From Flavobacteriaceae bacterium (GTDB lineage Bacteria; Bacteroidota; Bacteroidia; Flavobacteriales; Flavobacteriaceae), in NCBI GenBank assembly GCA_016649715.1, contig JAENXC010000020.1, positions 1 to 59,779 of the forward strand: 59,779 nt of DNA. The letters run 5' to 3'. The notes under the pieces are model-generated. The model ran no database searches, had not been told where the DNA came from, and worked only from the letters and a program-made list of their open reading frames with translations. Position numbers and translations under genes: made by a program. Positions 36,659 to 47,736 of this stretch are shown in pieces; position 1 is the first letter of the stretch; every line of letters starts with the position of its first letter.

Positions 36659-36728
36659 AAAAGTTGGCAGTTTACAGTCGCAGTTGGCAGTAATAAATAA
36701 TAACAATAAAGAATAGACAATATATTAA
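36659..36728. other. Spacer between secY and infA with simple repeats
   Basis: 70 bases carrying GTTGGCAGTTTACAGTCGCAGTTGGCAGT followed by an A/T-rich stretch with repeated AATAA. No gene and no clear hairpin with a T-run. Confidence 0.4.
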
Positions 36729-36944
36729 ATGGCAAAACAAAGCGCAATAGAACAAGATGGAAGTATAGTGGAAGCACTATCGAACGCAATGTTCCGTGTA
36801 GAATTGGAAAATGGCCATATTGTAACAGCACACATTTCGGGCAAGATGCGTATGCACTACATTAAATTATTGCCCGGTGATAAAGTAAAATTAGAAATGA
36901 GCCCTTATGATTTAAGTAAGGCAAGAATAACGTATAGATACTAA
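36729..36944 (+). CDS. infA: Translation initiation factor IF-1
   Basis: 71 residues, S1/OB fold. '[22 protein letters not shown]' and '[27 protein letters not shown]' regions are the family standard. It blocks the A site during initiation. The gene sits four bases before rpmJ. Confidence 0.98.
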   Translation: MAKQSAIEQDGSIVEALSNAMFRVELENGHIVTAHISGKMRMHYIKLLPGDKVKLEMSPYDLSKARITYRY

Positions 36945-36948
36945 TACA

Positions 36949-37065
36949 ATGAAAGTTAGAACATCCGTAAAGAAAAGAAGTGCCGACTGCAAGATTGTTC
37001 GCAGAAAAGGCAGATTATATGTAATTAACAAAAAGAACCCAAAGTTCAAACAAAGACAAGGATAA
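36949..37065 (+). CDS. rpmJ: 50S ribosomal protein L36 (zinc-free type)
   Basis: 38 residues, another gene short enough to be missed. ATG at 36949, stop at 37063-37065. The sequence begins '[20 protein letters not shown]' and ends 'NPKFKQRQG'. Only one of the four zinc ligands of the classic L36 is kept (C14; the usual first Cys is Ser11), so it is the C-minus type. Flanked by infA and rpsM with gaps of 4 and 3 bases. Confidence 0.97.
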   Translation: MKVRTSVKKRSADCKIVRRKGRLYVINKKNPKFKQRQG

Positions 37066-37068
37066 GTT

Positions 37069-37443
37069 ATGGCAAGAATCGCAGGTGTAGATATCCCGAA
37101 GCACAAAAGGGGTGTAATCGCGTTAACGTATATCTTCGGAATCGGCAAGAGCCGTGCCCAAGATATTCTGAAAAAAGCCGAGGTTAACGAAGACAAAAAA
37201 GTAAGTGAATGGAACGATGATGAAATCGGAGCTATTCGTGACGCTGTAGGGTCTTTCAAAATCGAAGGTGAATTACGTAGTGAAGTACAATTAAGCATTA
37301 AACGCTTAATGGATATTGGTTGTTACAGAGGTATTCGTCACAGATCGGGTCTTCCTTTAAGAGGACAGCGTACAAAGAATAACTCTCGTACCAGAAAAGG
37401 AAAACGTAAAACTGTTGCTAACAAGAAAAAAGCAACTAAATAA
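37069..37443 (+). CDS. rpsM: 30S ribosomal protein S13
   Basis: 124 residues. '[26 protein letters not shown]' type start and '[21 protein letters not shown]' end. S13 contacts P-site tRNA and the 50S subunit. Followed by a 109-base spacer. Confidence 0.98.
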   Translation: MARIAGVDIPKHKRGVIALTYIFGIGKSRAQDILKKAEVNEDKKVSEWNDDEIGAIRDAVGSFKIEGELRSEVQLSIKRLMDIGCYRGIRHRSGLPLRGQRTKNNSRTRKGKRKTVANKKKATK

Positions 37444-37552
37444 CAGGCGTTAGTCAGTAGAGGTTAGTCGTTAGTAAAATTTGATTAAAATTTTAAATTT
37501 TTTCTAACTACAAACTACCCACTACAAACTACCCTCTAAATCACTTAAAGTT
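37444..37552. repeat. Spacer with simple repeats between rpsM and rpsK
   Basis: Begins with GTTAGTCAGTAGAGGTTAGTCGTTAGT and continues with CTAACTACAAACTACCCACTACAAACTACC, so the halves are loosely complementary (GTTAGT versus ACTAAC/ACTAC). It resembles the spacer at 23057-23134 in design though not in sequence. Confidence 0.5.
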
Positions 37553-37954
37553 ATGGCAAAGACAACGTCTAAGACTACAAAAACAGTTAAAAAACGCAAG
37601 GTTAATGTTGAATCTGTTGGCGAAGCACACATTACTGCTTCCTTCAACAACATTATCGTTTCGTTGACAAATAAAGGTGGAGATGTTATCTCTTGGTCCT
37701 CAGCCGGTAAAATGGGCTTCCGTGGATCTAAGAAAAACACTCCTTATGCAGCTCAATTAGCTTCAGAAGATTGTGCAAAAGTTGCACACGACGCTGGTTT
37801 GCGTAAAGTAAAAGTTTACGTAAAAGGGCCAGGAAACGGTAGAGAATCTGCAATACGTTCCATCCACAACGCAGGAATTGAAGTAACCGAGATTATCGAC
37901 GTTACTCCAATGCCGCACAACGGATGCCGTCCTCCAAAAAGAAGAAGAGTTTAA
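37553..37954 (+). CDS. rpsK: 30S ribosomal protein S11
   Basis: 133 residues. '[34 protein letters not shown]' type core and the end '[18 protein letters not shown]' are diagnostic. S11 forms the 30S platform and binds messenger in the E site. The 91-base gap to rpsD (37955-38045) shows no clear feature. Confidence 0.98.
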   Translation: MAKTTSKTTKTVKKRKVNVESVGEAHITASFNNIIVSLTNKGGDVISWSSAGKMGFRGSKKNTPYAAQLASEDCAKVAHDAGLRKVKVYVKGPGNGRESAIRSIHNAGIEVTEIIDVTPMPHNGCRPPKRRRV

Positions 37955-38045
37955 TTAATTATAAATATCAATCTGAAGGGATTAAAGAACTAAAGGATTA
38001 ACGTAAGACCTTAATTTAGTTTTCCTTCATAACCTTAAATTAGAA

Positions 38046-38651
38046 ATGGCAAGATATACTGGTCCAAAAACTAAAATCGCCCGTAAGTTCGGGGAAGCAA
38101 TCTTCGGAGACGACAAATCTTTCGAAAAAAGAAACTACCCTCCAGGGCAACACGGTAACGCACGCCGTCGTGGTAAAAAATCTGAATACGCGAACCAGCT
38201 AGCTGAAAAGCAAAAAGCAAAATATACCTACGGTATCTTGGAACGTCAGTTCAGAAATATGTTCAAAAAAGCAACAGCTGCTCCTGGAATTACAGGTCAA
38301 GTTTTGCTTCAATTGTGTGAGTCACGCTTGGACAACGTTGTGTACAGAATGGGAATTTCCCCAAGTCGCTCCGGTGCCAGACAATTGGTATCACACCGTC
38401 ACATCACCGTTAATGGTGAAAAAGTAAACATTCCATCGTATCAGTTGAAAGCTGGAGATGTAGTGGCCGTTAGAGAGAAATCAAAATCTCTTGGGGCAAT
38501 CAACGATTCGTTGGCAAATGCAAGTCATGTTTACGAGTGGATCACTTGGAATGGCGAAACAAAACAAGGAACTTTTGTTTCTGTTCCTGAGCGCATCCAA
38601 ATCCCAGAAAACATAAACGAGCAGTTTATCGTCGAATTATATTCTAAATAA
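38046..38651 (+). CDS. rpsD: 30S ribosomal protein S4
   Basis: 201 residues. '[21 protein letters not shown]' type start without the zinc cysteines, and an S4 domain '[33 protein letters not shown]' near 95. It starts 30S assembly and guards accuracy. 21 bases before rpoA. Confidence 0.98.
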   Translation: MARYTGPKTKIARKFGEAIFGDDKSFEKRNYPPGQHGNARRRGKKSEYANQLAEKQKAKYTYGILERQFRNMFKKATAAPGITGQVLLQLCESRLDNVVYRMGISPSRSGARQLVSHRHITVNGEKVNIPSYQLKAGDVVAVREKSKSLGAINDSLANASHVYEWITWNGETKQGTFVSVPERIQIPENINEQFIVELYSK

Positions 38652-38672
38652 TAAAAACACAGAAAGTCAATT

Positions 38673-39665
38673 ATGGCAGTATTTAGTTTTCAGAAGCCTG
38701 ATAAAGTTATAATGGTGAATTCCACCGATTTCGAAGGGAAATTTGAATTTCGTCCTTTGGAACCAGGTTACGGACTTACCGTTGGTAACGCATTAAGACG
38801 TGTATTACTTTCCTCATTGGAAGGATTTGCTATCACTTCGGTTCGCATCGAAGGCGTAGATCACGAATTTTCTACCATTGCAGGAGTAGTGGAAGATGTT
38901 ACCGAAATTATTTTGAACCTGAAACAAGTTCGTTTCAAAAGACAGATTGACGAAATAGACAACGAAACCGTTACTATTTCTACTTCTGGAAACGAGCAGT
39001 TGAAGGCTGGTGATTTCCAAAAATTCATTTCAGGTTTCCAAGTATTGAACCCAGAATTGGTTCTTTGCAATATGGACAAGAAAGTGAACCTTAATATGGA
39101 AATCACTATTGAAAAAGGTCGCGGTTATGTTCCTGCTGAAGAGAACAAAAAAGCGAATGCTCCTTTGGGAACCATCTTTACAGATTCTATCTACACTCCA
39201 ATAAAAAATGTGAAGTACAGCATTGAAAACTTCCGTGTAGAGCAGAAAACAGATTACGAAAAATTAGTTTTCGAAATCATTACAGACGGATCTATTCACC
39301 CAAAAGATGCTTTGACCGAAGCTGCAAAAACATTGATCCACCACTTTATGTTGTTCAGTGATGAGCGCATCACTTTGGAGGCCGATGAAATTGCACAAAC
39401 TGAAACTTATGATGAAGAATCCCTTCACATGCGTCAGTTGCTTAAAACTAAATTGGTAGATATGGACCTTTCGGTTCGTGCGCTAAACTGTTTGAAAGCC
39501 GCAGAGGTTGATACTTTGGGAGACCTTGTATCTTTCAACAAAAATGATTTGATGAAATTCCGCAACTTCGGCAAAAAATCGCTTACAGAGCTTGAAGAGC
39601 TTGTAAACGTGAAAGGCCTAAACTTCGGGATGGATCTTGCAAAATATAAATTAGATAAAGATTAG
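38673..39665 (+). CDS. rpoA: RNA polymerase alpha subunit
   Basis: 330 residues. N-terminal dimerisation domain ('[27 protein letters not shown]') and C-terminal DNA- and activator-binding helix-hairpin-helix domain ('[19 protein letters not shown]', '[16 protein letters not shown]'), joined by an acidic linker. Scaffold for polymerase assembly. A 65-base gap to rplQ includes the short palindrome CCCCAAAATGGGT. Confidence 0.98.
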   Translation: MAVFSFQKPDKVIMVNSTDFEGKFEFRPLEPGYGLTVGNALRRVLLSSLEGFAITSVRIEGVDHEFSTIAGVVEDVTEIILNLKQVRFKRQIDEIDNETVTISTSGNEQLKAGDFQKFISGFQVLNPELVLCNMDKKVNLNMEITIEKGRGYVPAEENKKANAPLGTIFTDSIYTPIKNVKYSIENFRVEQKTDYEKLVFEIITDGSIHPKDALTEAAKTLIHHFMLFSDERITLEADEIAQTETYDEESLHMRQLLKTKLVDMDLSVRALNCLKAAEVDTLGDLVSFNKNDLMKFRNFGKKSLTELEELVNVKGLNFGMDLAKYKLDKD

Positions 39666-39730
39666 TTAATACGTCATATTTTGCTCCCCAAAATGGGTTG
39701 ATGCAAGATGATGATTAAAACAAAAATGTC

Positions 39731-40279
39731 ATGAGACACGGAAAAAAAATAAATCACTTAGGTAGAAAAACCGCCCACAGACATTCAATGTTGGCAAACA
39801 TGGCTTGTTCACTTGTAGAACACAAACGTATCAACACCACTGTAGCGAAAGCGAAAGCGTTGAAAAAGTTTGTTGAGCCATTGGTAACAAAATCTAAGGA
39901 AGACACCACACACAACCGTCGTTTGGTTTTTGCAAAAATGCGTCAAAAAGATGCTGTTGCAGAACTTTTCAGAACCGTTGCGCCAAAAGTTGGTGACCGT
40001 CCGGGAGGTTACACCCGTATCATTAAACTGGGTAACCGTCTAGGTGATAACGCTGATATGGCAATGATAGAGCTTGTAGATTTCAACGAACTTTACAACG
40101 CTGGCAAAGCTACCAAGAAGAAGACTACACGTAGAAGTCGTCGTGGAGGTAGTGCCGAAACTGAAGCTGCTGCTGCAAAAGCCGCTCCAGCAACTACTGC
40201 CGACAATGCTAAGGTGGACGAAGGAAAAGAATCCACTTCCGCTAAAGCTAAGAAAGAAGAAGGAAAAGAAGAAGAATAA
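39731..40279 (+). CDS. rplQ: 50S ribosomal protein L17 with C-terminal extension
   Basis: 182 residues, against roughly 120-130 for the canonical protein. The first part is standard ('[25 protein letters not shown]' type start, '[23 protein letters not shown]'). From about 127 on there is a Lys/Ala/Glu-rich low-complexity tail ending 'GKEEE', common in Bacteroidota. Last gene of the ribosomal superoperon, followed by a strong terminator. Confidence 0.97.
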   Translation: MRHGKKINHLGRKTAHRHSMLANMACSLVEHKRINTTVAKAKALKKFVEPLVTKSKEDTTHNRRLVFAKMRQKDAVAELFRTVAPKVGDRPGGYTRIIKLGNRLGDNADMAMIELVDFNELYNAGKATKKKTTRRSRRGGSAETEAAAAKAAPATTADNAKVDEGKESTSAKAKKEEGKEEE

Positions 40280-40306
40280 ATGAATTTGAATTCATTAAAA
40301 AACAAA

Positions 40307-40338
40307 GGGATAAGCGTTTTCGTTTATCCCTTTTTTTT
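40307..40338 (+). terminator. Rho-independent terminator after rplQ
   Basis: GGGATAAGCG (40307-40316) pairs with CGTTTATCCC (40321-40330), loop TTTT, then eight Ts. It closes the superoperon. Confidence 0.93.
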
Positions 40339-40342
40339 ATAC

Positions 40343-40350
40343 TATTTTTG
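40343..40350 (+). promoter_or_regulatory. Possible -7 promoter box for carA
   Basis: TATTTTTG matches TAnnTTTG and starts five bases after the T-run of the rplQ terminator. No clear TTTG at the expected -33 site, which would fall inside the terminator stem. Confidence 0.45.
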
Positions 40351-40378
40351 CAAAGAATTTTGAGAAACCTAAATTGTC

Positions 40379-40413
40379 ACCCTGAGCTTGTCGAAGGGTT
40401 GAAACCCTTCAAA
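40379..40413. repeat. CCTGAGCTTGTCGAAGGG repeat in the carA leader
   Basis: This stretch has CACCCTGAGCTTGTCGAAGGGT, a small repeat often seen between genes in Bacteroidota, followed by AAGGGTTGAAACCCTT, which can form a hairpin just three bases before the carA start. It could affect carA translation. Confidence 0.55.
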
Positions 40414-40415
40414 GA

Positions 40416-41537
40416 ATGAAATACCAAACACGAAAAAAAGCACTTATTTTACTGGCAGACGGAACCATTTTTTACGGAAAAGCGGTTGCAAACAAAGAAG
40501 GTTCGGCCTTTGGCGAAGTTTGTTTTAATACCGGAATGACGGGCTACCAAGAAATTTTTACCGATCCTTCTTATTTCGGACAAATTATGGTTGCCACAAA
40601 TGCGCACATTGGGAATTACGGTGTCAATAAAGATGAAGTAGAATCTGAAGGAATAAAAATTGCTGGTTTGGTGGTGCGCAATTTCAGCTACCATTACTCA
40701 CGTCCCGCTGCAGATGATTCTTTGGAAGAATTTATAAATAAAAACAACCTGCTTGCAATTAGCGATGTTGATACGAGAGCTTTGGTTAGCTACATTCGCG
40801 ACAATGGCGCAATGAACGCAGTTATTTCCACAGAAGTAGATAATATTGAAGGATTGAAAAAACAGTTGGCAGCAGTGCCGAATATGAACGGTTTGGAACT
40901 CGCTTCAAAAGTTTCCACAAAAGAACCCTATTTCTTCGGAAATGAAAATGCCAAGTATAAAGTTTCAGCATTGGATTTAGGGATAAAAAAGAATATCCTT
41001 CGCAGACTTGCTGAACGCGATTGCTACATTAAAGTGTTTCCTTACAACGCATCTTTTCCAGAAATGGAAGCCTTTAATCCCGATGGATATTTCATTTCCA
41101 ACGGACCTGGCGATCCGGAACCACTTCATAGTGCTATTGAAGTTGTAAAAACTATTTTAGAAAAAGAATTACCCATGTTTGGAATCTGTTTGGGGCACCA
41201 ACTTCTTGCCTTGGCCAATGGTATTTCAACCTATAAAATGCACAACGGCCACCGCGGCATTAATCATCCCGTAATGAATTTAATATCCGGAAAAGGCGAA
41301 ATCACTTCCCAAAACCACGGTTTCGCAATTAACAAGGAAGAAGCGGAAGCCAATCCAAATATTGAAATAACTCACGAACATCTAAACGACCACACTGCTG
41401 CTGGAATACGTGTGAAAAATAAACCGGCGTTTTCAGTGCAGTACCATCCCGAAGCCAGTCCCGGACCACACGATGCTTCGTATCTTTTTGATCAGTTTAT
41501 CGAAAGTATTGAAAAACATATAACGCAAACCGCTTAG
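40416..41537 (+). CDS. carA: Carbamoyl-phosphate synthase small subunit
   Basis: 373 residues. N-terminal CPSase domain ('GSAFGEVCFNTGMTGYQEIFTDPSY' region) and class I glutamine amidotransferase domain with nucleophile Cys in 'FGICLGHQLLALA' and the His/Glu pair in 'SVQYHPEASPGPHD'. It releases ammonia from glutamine for the large subunit, feeding pyrimidine and arginine synthesis. carB is not in the window. Confidence 0.97.
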   Translation: MKYQTRKKALILLADGTIFYGKAVANKEGSAFGEVCFNTGMTGYQEIFTDPSYFGQIMVATNAHIGNYGVNKDEVESEGIKIAGLVVRNFSYHYSRPAADDSLEEFINKNNLLAISDVDTRALVSYIRDNGAMNAVISTEVDNIEGLKKQLAAVPNMNGLELASKVSTKEPYFFGNENAKYKVSALDLGIKKNILRRLAERDCYIKVFPYNASFPEMEAFNPDGYFISNGPGDPEPLHSAIEVVKTILEKELPMFGICLGHQLLALANGISTYKMHNGHRGINHPVMNLISGKGEITSQNHGFAINKEEAEANPNIEITHEHLNDHTAAGIRVKNKPAFSVQYHPEASPGPHDASYLFDQFIESIEKHITQTA

Positions 41538-41544
41538 CTTATTT

Positions 41545-41577
41545 AGACCTAACAGGTTTTTAAAACCTGTTAGGTCT
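41545..41577. terminator. Perfect inverted repeat after carA
   Basis: AGACCTAACAGGTTTT and AAAACCTGTTAGGTCT pair exactly (16 bp) around one T, followed by TTT on the plus strand. The T-run is short, but the stem is long enough to stop transcription in either direction. The same AGACCTAACAGG palindrome type is a common repeat in flavobacteria. Confidence 0.7.
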
Positions 41578-41599
41578 TTTCAATAAATAATAACAATAG

Positions 41600-42904
<1,305 letters not shown>

Positions 42905-42922
42905 CTAATAATCAATACTTTG

Positions 42923-42950
42923 AAAAACCTCGCTAATAGTGAGGTTTTTT
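42923..42950 (+). terminator. Terminator after eno
   Basis: AACCTC (42926-42931) pairs with GAGGTT (42941-42946), flanked by five As upstream and a T-run downstream. It begins 18 bases past the stop codon. Confidence 0.8.
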
Positions 42951-43084
42951 ATATTTCATTAATTAGCCTTATTACTTATGATTTAAGGTTTTTTTAACCT
43001 AAGATAGCCTTCAATTGTTAAAAAAATCGTTTTAGATTTTGTAATTTAGCATTTCTGAATAAATTAAAAACACACTATAATTTT

Positions 43085-44371
43085 ATGGCAAAGATGGCAA
43101 CCGTCGAGATAGATGGTAAAAAATATGAGTTCCCCATTGTGGAAGGAACAGAAAAAGAATTGGGAATAGATATAAGAAATCTTCGAGGCGACACCAATGG
43201 CGTAGTAACCCTTGATCCAGGATATAAGAACACAGGTGCTTGCGAAAGTGCCATCACGTTTTTAGATGGCGAAAAGGGAATTTTGCGTTACCGCGGATAT
43301 GCCATCGAGGAACTTGCTGAAAAAGCACATTTCTTGGAAGTTTGTTATCTTCTAATTTTTGGTGAATTGCCCACCGAGGAACAGCTCAATAAATTTCATA
43401 CAGACATAAAGGCACAATCTCACGTTGATGAAGATGTAAAAAAGATTTTGGACGGTTTTCCAAAATCTGCGCACCCTATGGGCGTTTTGTCTTCCTTAAC
43501 TTCGGCTTTGGTAGCCTTCAATCCTTCTTCCGTAAATGTGGACAGTGAGGAAGATATGTACAAAGCCATTGTAAAAATCCTCGGAAAATTCCCTGTTTTG
43601 ACTGCTTGGACTTACAGAAAACGAATGGGATTGCCGTTGGATTACGGCGGAGATTCACTCGGTTATGTGGATAATTTCCTAAAAATGATGTTCAAAAAAC
43701 CTAGTGCGGACTATGTAACTAATGAAATTGTTTTGGAAGCATTGGATAAATTATTGATTCTTCACGCAGACCACGAGCAGAACTGTTCCACTTCAACGGT
43801 GCGTATTGTAGGATCTTCGCATGCCGGATTGTTTATTTCTATTTCCGCAGGTATTGCGGCATTATGGGGCCCCCTTCACGGCGGTGCCAACCAAGCGGTT
43901 ATCGAAATGTTGGAAGCTATTAAAGAAGATGGTGGCGACACCAAGAAATTTATGGCAAAAGCGAAAGACAAAAACGATCCGTTCCGCTTGATGGGCTTTG
44001 GGCACAGAGTTTATAAAAACTTTGACCCACGCGCCAAAATCATTAAAAAGGCTGCAGATAGCGTCTTAGATAACCTTGGAATAGAAGACGACATTCTTGA
44101 CATTGCAAAAGCTTTGGAAAAAGAAGCGTTGGAAGATCCATACTTCGTGGATAGAAAACTATATCCAAATGTAGATTTTTATTCGGGAATCATTTATCGC
44201 GCTTTGGGGATTCCCGTAGAAATGTTCACCGCAATGTTTGCATTGGGCCGTTTGCCCGGCTGGATAGCACAATGGAGGGAGATGCGTTTGAACAAAGAAC
44301 CAATAGGCCGTCCGCGCCAAATTTATACAGGTAAAACCCTTCGGGACTTTGTTCCAGTGGAAAAGAGATAA
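43085..44371 (+). CDS. gltA: Citrate synthase
   Basis: 428 residues, type II (hexameric) form. N-terminal beta domain 'ATVEIDGKKYEFPIVEGT', catalytic His in 'WGPLHGGANQAVIEML', second His in 'GFGHRVYKNFDPRAK' and catalytic Asp in 'VDFYSGIIYRALGIP'. It condenses acetyl-CoA and oxaloacetate to begin the TCA cycle. The 180-base gap before it (42905-43084) holds the eno terminator and an A/T-rich tract. Confidence 0.97.
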   Translation: MAKMATVEIDGKKYEFPIVEGTEKELGIDIRNLRGDTNGVVTLDPGYKNTGACESAITFLDGEKGILRYRGYAIEELAEKAHFLEVCYLLIFGELPTEEQLNKFHTDIKAQSHVDEDVKKILDGFPKSAHPMGVLSSLTSALVAFNPSSVNVDSEEDMYKAIVKILGKFPVLTAWTYRKRMGLPLDYGGDSLGYVDNFLKMMFKKPSADYVTNEIVLEALDKLLILHADHEQNCSTSTVRIVGSSHAGLFISISAGIAALWGPLHGGANQAVIEMLEAIKEDGGDTKKFMAKAKDKNDPFRLMGFGHRVYKNFDPRAKIIKKAADSVLDNLGIEDDILDIAKALEKEALEDPYFVDRKLYPNVDFYSGIIYRALGIPVEMFTAMFALGRLPGWIAQWREMRLNKEPIGRPRQIYTGKTLRDFVPVEKR

Positions 44372-44393
44372 GAACCAAATTTTAATATATTTG

Positions 44394-44423
44394 AAAGCAC
44401 TTCGGTATCGGGGTGCTTTTTTT
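44394..44423 (+). terminator. Terminator after gltA
   Basis: AAAGCACTT pairs with GGGTGCTTT (two G-T pairs) around CGGTATC, then a T-run to 44423. The T-run merges with a TATATTTG box at 44423-44430. Confidence 0.8.
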
Positions 44424-44430
44424 ATATTTG
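44423..44430 (+). promoter_or_regulatory. TATATTTG box directly before the amidinotransferase-fold gene
   Basis: A full match to TAnnTTTG that ends four bases before the ATG at 44435. If it is used, the transcript would begin at or very near the start codon (leaderless or nearly so). No TTTG at the -33 site. Confidence 0.4.
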
Positions 44431-44434
44431 CTAT

Positions 44435-45349
44435 ATGATCAAATTAAACATCAACGACGAAGTTTCAAGATTGCGAGCCGTAGTTTTGGGTAGGGCAGAC
44501 AGCAACGGTCCCGTGCCAAAACTGGAGGACGCCTATGATCCAAAATCTGCAGAGCACATTAAAGCAGGTACTTACCCAAAAGATGAAGATATGGTTAAGG
44601 AAATGGATGCCGTTGCTGAAGTTTTCAAAAAATATGATGTAAAGGTCTATAGGCCACATTCAATTAAAGATTATAACCAAATCTTCTCCCGCGATATCGC
44701 TTTTGTGATTGAAGATAAATTTATAATCGCCAATATTCTCGATGACCGTTCTATGGAAATTGAAGCCATTGAGCATGTTATAAACCAAATTGATCCTTCA
44801 AAAATTATTGAATTTCCTGAAAACGCACATATTGAAGGTGGCGATGTAATGCCGTGGGGCGATTATATTTTTGTGGGCACCTATTACGGTGAAGATTACC
44901 CGAGTTTTATTACTGCCCGCACAAATTTGAATGCGGTGATACATCTTCAGAAATTGTTTCCGCATAAAAAGGTGAAATCTTTCAACCTCAGAAAAAGCAA
45001 TACCGTTGCCGATGAAAACGCACTGCACTTAGATTGCTGTTTTCAGCCACTGGGAAAAGGAAAGGCCATTATTCATAAAGAAGGTTTCTTGATTGAGAAA
45101 GAATATGAATGGCTCATTAATTTCTTCGGAAAAGAAAACTGTTTCCAAATCACAAAGCGGGAAATGTACAATATGAACAGCAATATTTTCTCCATTTCGC
45201 CCGAGGTTGTCATTTCAGAAAAAAACTTCGCAAGATTGAACACTTGGCTGCGCGAACAAGGTTTTACGGTGGAAGAAGTGCCTTATTCCGAAATTGCCAA
45301 ACAAGAAGGATTACTTCGTTGTACAACGATGCCTTTGGTTCGGGATTAG
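44435..45349 (+). CDS. Amidinotransferase-fold hydrolase (DDAH / arginine-deiminase-like)
   Basis: 304 residues with the guanidino-modifying fold: 'FSRDIAFVIED' near 88, 'HIEGGDVMPWGD' near 132, catalytic His in 'ALHLDCCFQPLGKG', 'NMNSNIFSI' and catalytic Cys in 'LLRCTTMPLVRD' at the end. These are the Asp/Glu-His-Cys set of this superfamily, whose members hydrolyse arginine or methylated arginines, or transfer amidino groups. I cannot decide the substrate. Terminator and promoter-like box lie between it and gltA. Confidence 0.88.
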   Translation: MIKLNINDEVSRLRAVVLGRADSNGPVPKLEDAYDPKSAEHIKAGTYPKDEDMVKEMDAVAEVFKKYDVKVYRPHSIKDYNQIFSRDIAFVIEDKFIIANILDDRSMEIEAIEHVINQIDPSKIIEFPENAHIEGGDVMPWGDYIFVGTYYGEDYPSFITARTNLNAVIHLQKLFPHKKVKSFNLRKSNTVADENALHLDCCFQPLGKGKAIIHKEGFLIEKEYEWLINFFGKENCFQITKREMYNMNSNIFSISPEVVISEKNFARLNTWLREQGFTVEEVPYSEIAKQEGLLRCTTMPLVRD

Positions 45350-45526
45350 TTTAAAATTCTCCATATCAATAACCTGTTTTTTGGATTAGTGAAAGTGTAC
45401 ATTCTGTAAGCCATTGTTACTAATTGTTATTCCTATTAATAATTGTTACAAAGGCTTATTTAACAAAAAAACCGCCCCCTCTTTCACAAAAAATTAGTAA
45501 ACTTGGCGTATCAAAATTTTAACACT

Positions 45527-47707
45527 TTGAAAAGATTTAACTTCCTCCCTTTTTTATTGCTGTTTTTAACAGCTTTTTCTACTCTTACCGCTCAACAAAA
45601 AAACTTAAGCCTTGAAGAAATCTGGGGTGGCGCATTCCGTACCCAAGGTTTGGATGTGCTCCATTCCATGGACAGCGGAAAGGAATATGCCGTTTTGAAC
45701 TATGACAGACAAAACAAGGTTTCAACCGTTGATGTTTACGATTACAAAAGTGGTGAAAAAGCACGAACGCTTTTAAATACAAAAGATTTAAATGGAATTG
45801 ATTTCGTTATTTCTTATGAATTCAACAAGGACGAATCCAAAATCCTTTTTTCAACGGAATTGCAGCAAATATACAGGCGTTCCTCTCTTGGCACTTACTA
45901 TGTTTACGATGTAAAGACGAAGGATTTCAGCCTCATTTCCACCAATAAAATACAGGAACCTACTTTCAGTAATGACGGTAGCAAAATGGCCTACAGTTTT
46001 GAAAACAATCTTTACATAAAAGATTTGAATTCGGGCGAAACCAAGCAAATTACAACAGACGGGAAAAAGAACAGTATTATTAACGGTATCACCGATTGGG
46101 TTTATGAAGAAGAATTCGCCTTTGTCCGCGCTTTTGAATGGAGCGTAAATAGCGACAAACTTGCCTACATAAAATTTGACGAAACCGATGTGCCCGAATA
46201 CACTATGGATATTTATGGAAAAAATCTGTACCCTTTTGCCGAAACCTTCAAATACCCCAAAGCAGGCGAGAACAATTCCAAGGTTTCCTTACAGCTTTAC
46301 GATCTTTCCAGCGGAAAAACTACCGAAGTTGATCTTTCAAAATACAACAGCTATTACATACCACGATTGCTTTGGACGGAAGACAACAATCAGTTAAGTA
46401 TACAATTGACCAATCGCCACCAGAACATCCTCGATTTGGTTTTTGTGGATGCTTCCAATAATTCTTCAAAATTGATTTTGGAAGAAAAGGATGCCGCCTA
46501 TGTTGATGTAACCGACAACTTGACTTTCCTTAATAATAACAGTTTCTTTTGGACTAGCGAAAAAGATGGCTGGAACCATATTTATCAGTACGACAAAAAC
46601 GGAAAGTTGCTCAATCAAGTAACCAAAGGCCCTTGGGAAGTTACCGCTTATTACGGTTTTGACCAGAATACGGGCCGAGTCTTTTATCAAAGCACCGAAA
46701 ACGGAAACATCAACAGAGATGTGTATTCCATTCTTCCTTCGGGGAAAAACAAAGTTAGATTATCTCAGAAAACCGGTACAAACGATGCAGATTTCAGTGC
46801 AGATTACACTTATTTTATCGGATCTTTTTCAGATGCAAATACGCCATATGTATTCACACTTAATGAAGCCAAAACAGGAAAGCAGCTTCGCGAAATAAAA
46901 GATAACAACGATTTAAAAAGCCGATTGGCTTCCTATAAAATTTCACCCAAAGAGTTTTCAACCATAAACATCAACGGTGAAGACTTGAATATGTATATGA
47001 TAAAGCCTTTGGATTTTGATGAAACCAAACAATATCCATTGTTTCTATATCAATATTCAGGCCCAGGCTCACAGAATGTTTCCAATAGTTGGATGGGCAC
47101 TAATGATTACTGGCACGAAATGCTTGTAAACGAGCTGGACATTATTGTTGCTTGTGTGGACGGTCGCGGAACTGGTTTTAAAGGAAGGGATTTCAAAAAA
47201 ATGACCCAAAAGGAATTGGGGAAATACGAAGTTCAAGACCAAATAGCTGTTGCTAAAAAACTTGGTTCGGAACCTTATATTGATGCTTCACGCATTGGCA
47301 TTTGGGGTTGGAGTTATGGTGGGTTTATGTCTTCAAATGCGTTGTTTCAAGCGCCCGATACTTTTGAAATGGCCATCGCCGTTGCGCCCGTTACAAGCTG
47401 GAGGTTTTATGACAGTATTTACACCGAGCGCTATATGCAGACCCCGCAGGAAAACCCTTCTGGCTATGACGAAAATTCACCGCTCACCCACGTTGATGGA
47501 TTAAAAGGAAAACTCCTATTGGTTCACGGAAGTGCTGATGACAATGTGCACGTCCAAAACAGCATGCGCTTGATTGAAGCTTTGGTACAGGCCAACAAAC
47601 AGTTTGATTGGAGAATCTATCCAGACAAAAACCACGGGATTTATGGCGGCAATACCCGTTTGCACTTATATACTTTAATGACCGATTTTATCAAGAAAAA
47701 TTTATAA
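45527..47707 (+). CDS. S9 family peptidase, dipeptidyl peptidase IV-like
   Basis: About 726 residues. No ATG start exists; the TTG at 45527 gives a clean signal peptide 'MKRFNFLPFLLLFLTAF', whereas the TTG at 45503 adds eight polar residues. An N-terminal beta-propeller (DPPIV_N) is followed by an alpha/beta hydrolase domain with nucleophile Ser in 'WGWSYGGFMS', Asp in 'GSADDNVHVQ' and His in 'PDKNHGIYGG'. The 'YEEEF' segment, which binds the peptide N-terminus in DPP IV, is present. It removes dipeptides from the N-termini of peptides, probably in the periplasm. Two peptide transporters follow. Confidence 0.93.
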   Translation: MKRFNFLPFLLLFLTAFSTLTAQQKNLSLEEIWGGAFRTQGLDVLHSMDSGKEYAVLNYDRQNKVSTVDVYDYKSGEKARTLLNTKDLNGIDFVISYEFNKDESKILFSTELQQIYRRSSLGTYYVYDVKTKDFSLISTNKIQEPTFSNDGSKMAYSFENNLYIKDLNSGETKQITTDGKKNSIINGITDWVYEEEFAFVRAFEWSVNSDKLAYIKFDETDVPEYTMDIYGKNLYPFAETFKYPKAGENNSKVSLQLYDLSSGKTTEVDLSKYNSYYIPRLLWTEDNNQLSIQLTNRHQNILDLVFVDASNNSSKLILEEKDAAYVDVTDNLTFLNNNSFFWTSEKDGWNHIYQYDKNGKLLNQVTKGPWEVTAYYGFDQNTGRVFYQSTENGNINRDVYSILPSGKNKVRLSQKTGTNDADFSADYTYFIGSFSDANTPYVFTLNEAKTGKQLREIKDNNDLKSRLASYKISPKEFSTININGEDLNMYMIKPLDFDETKQYPLFLYQYSGPGSQNVSNSWMGTNDYWHEMLVNELDIIVACVDGRGTGFKGRDFKKMTQKELGKYEVQDQIAVAKKLGSEPYIDASRIGIWGWSYGGFMSSNALFQAPDTFEMAIAVAPVTSWRFYDSIYTERYMQTPQENPSGYDENSPLTHVDGLKGKLLLVHGSADDNVHVQNSMRLIEALVQANKQFDWRIYPDKNHGIYGGNTRLHLYTLMTDFIKKNL

Positions 47708-47736
47708 AAATTCAACCCTAACTAATACTAAATTTT

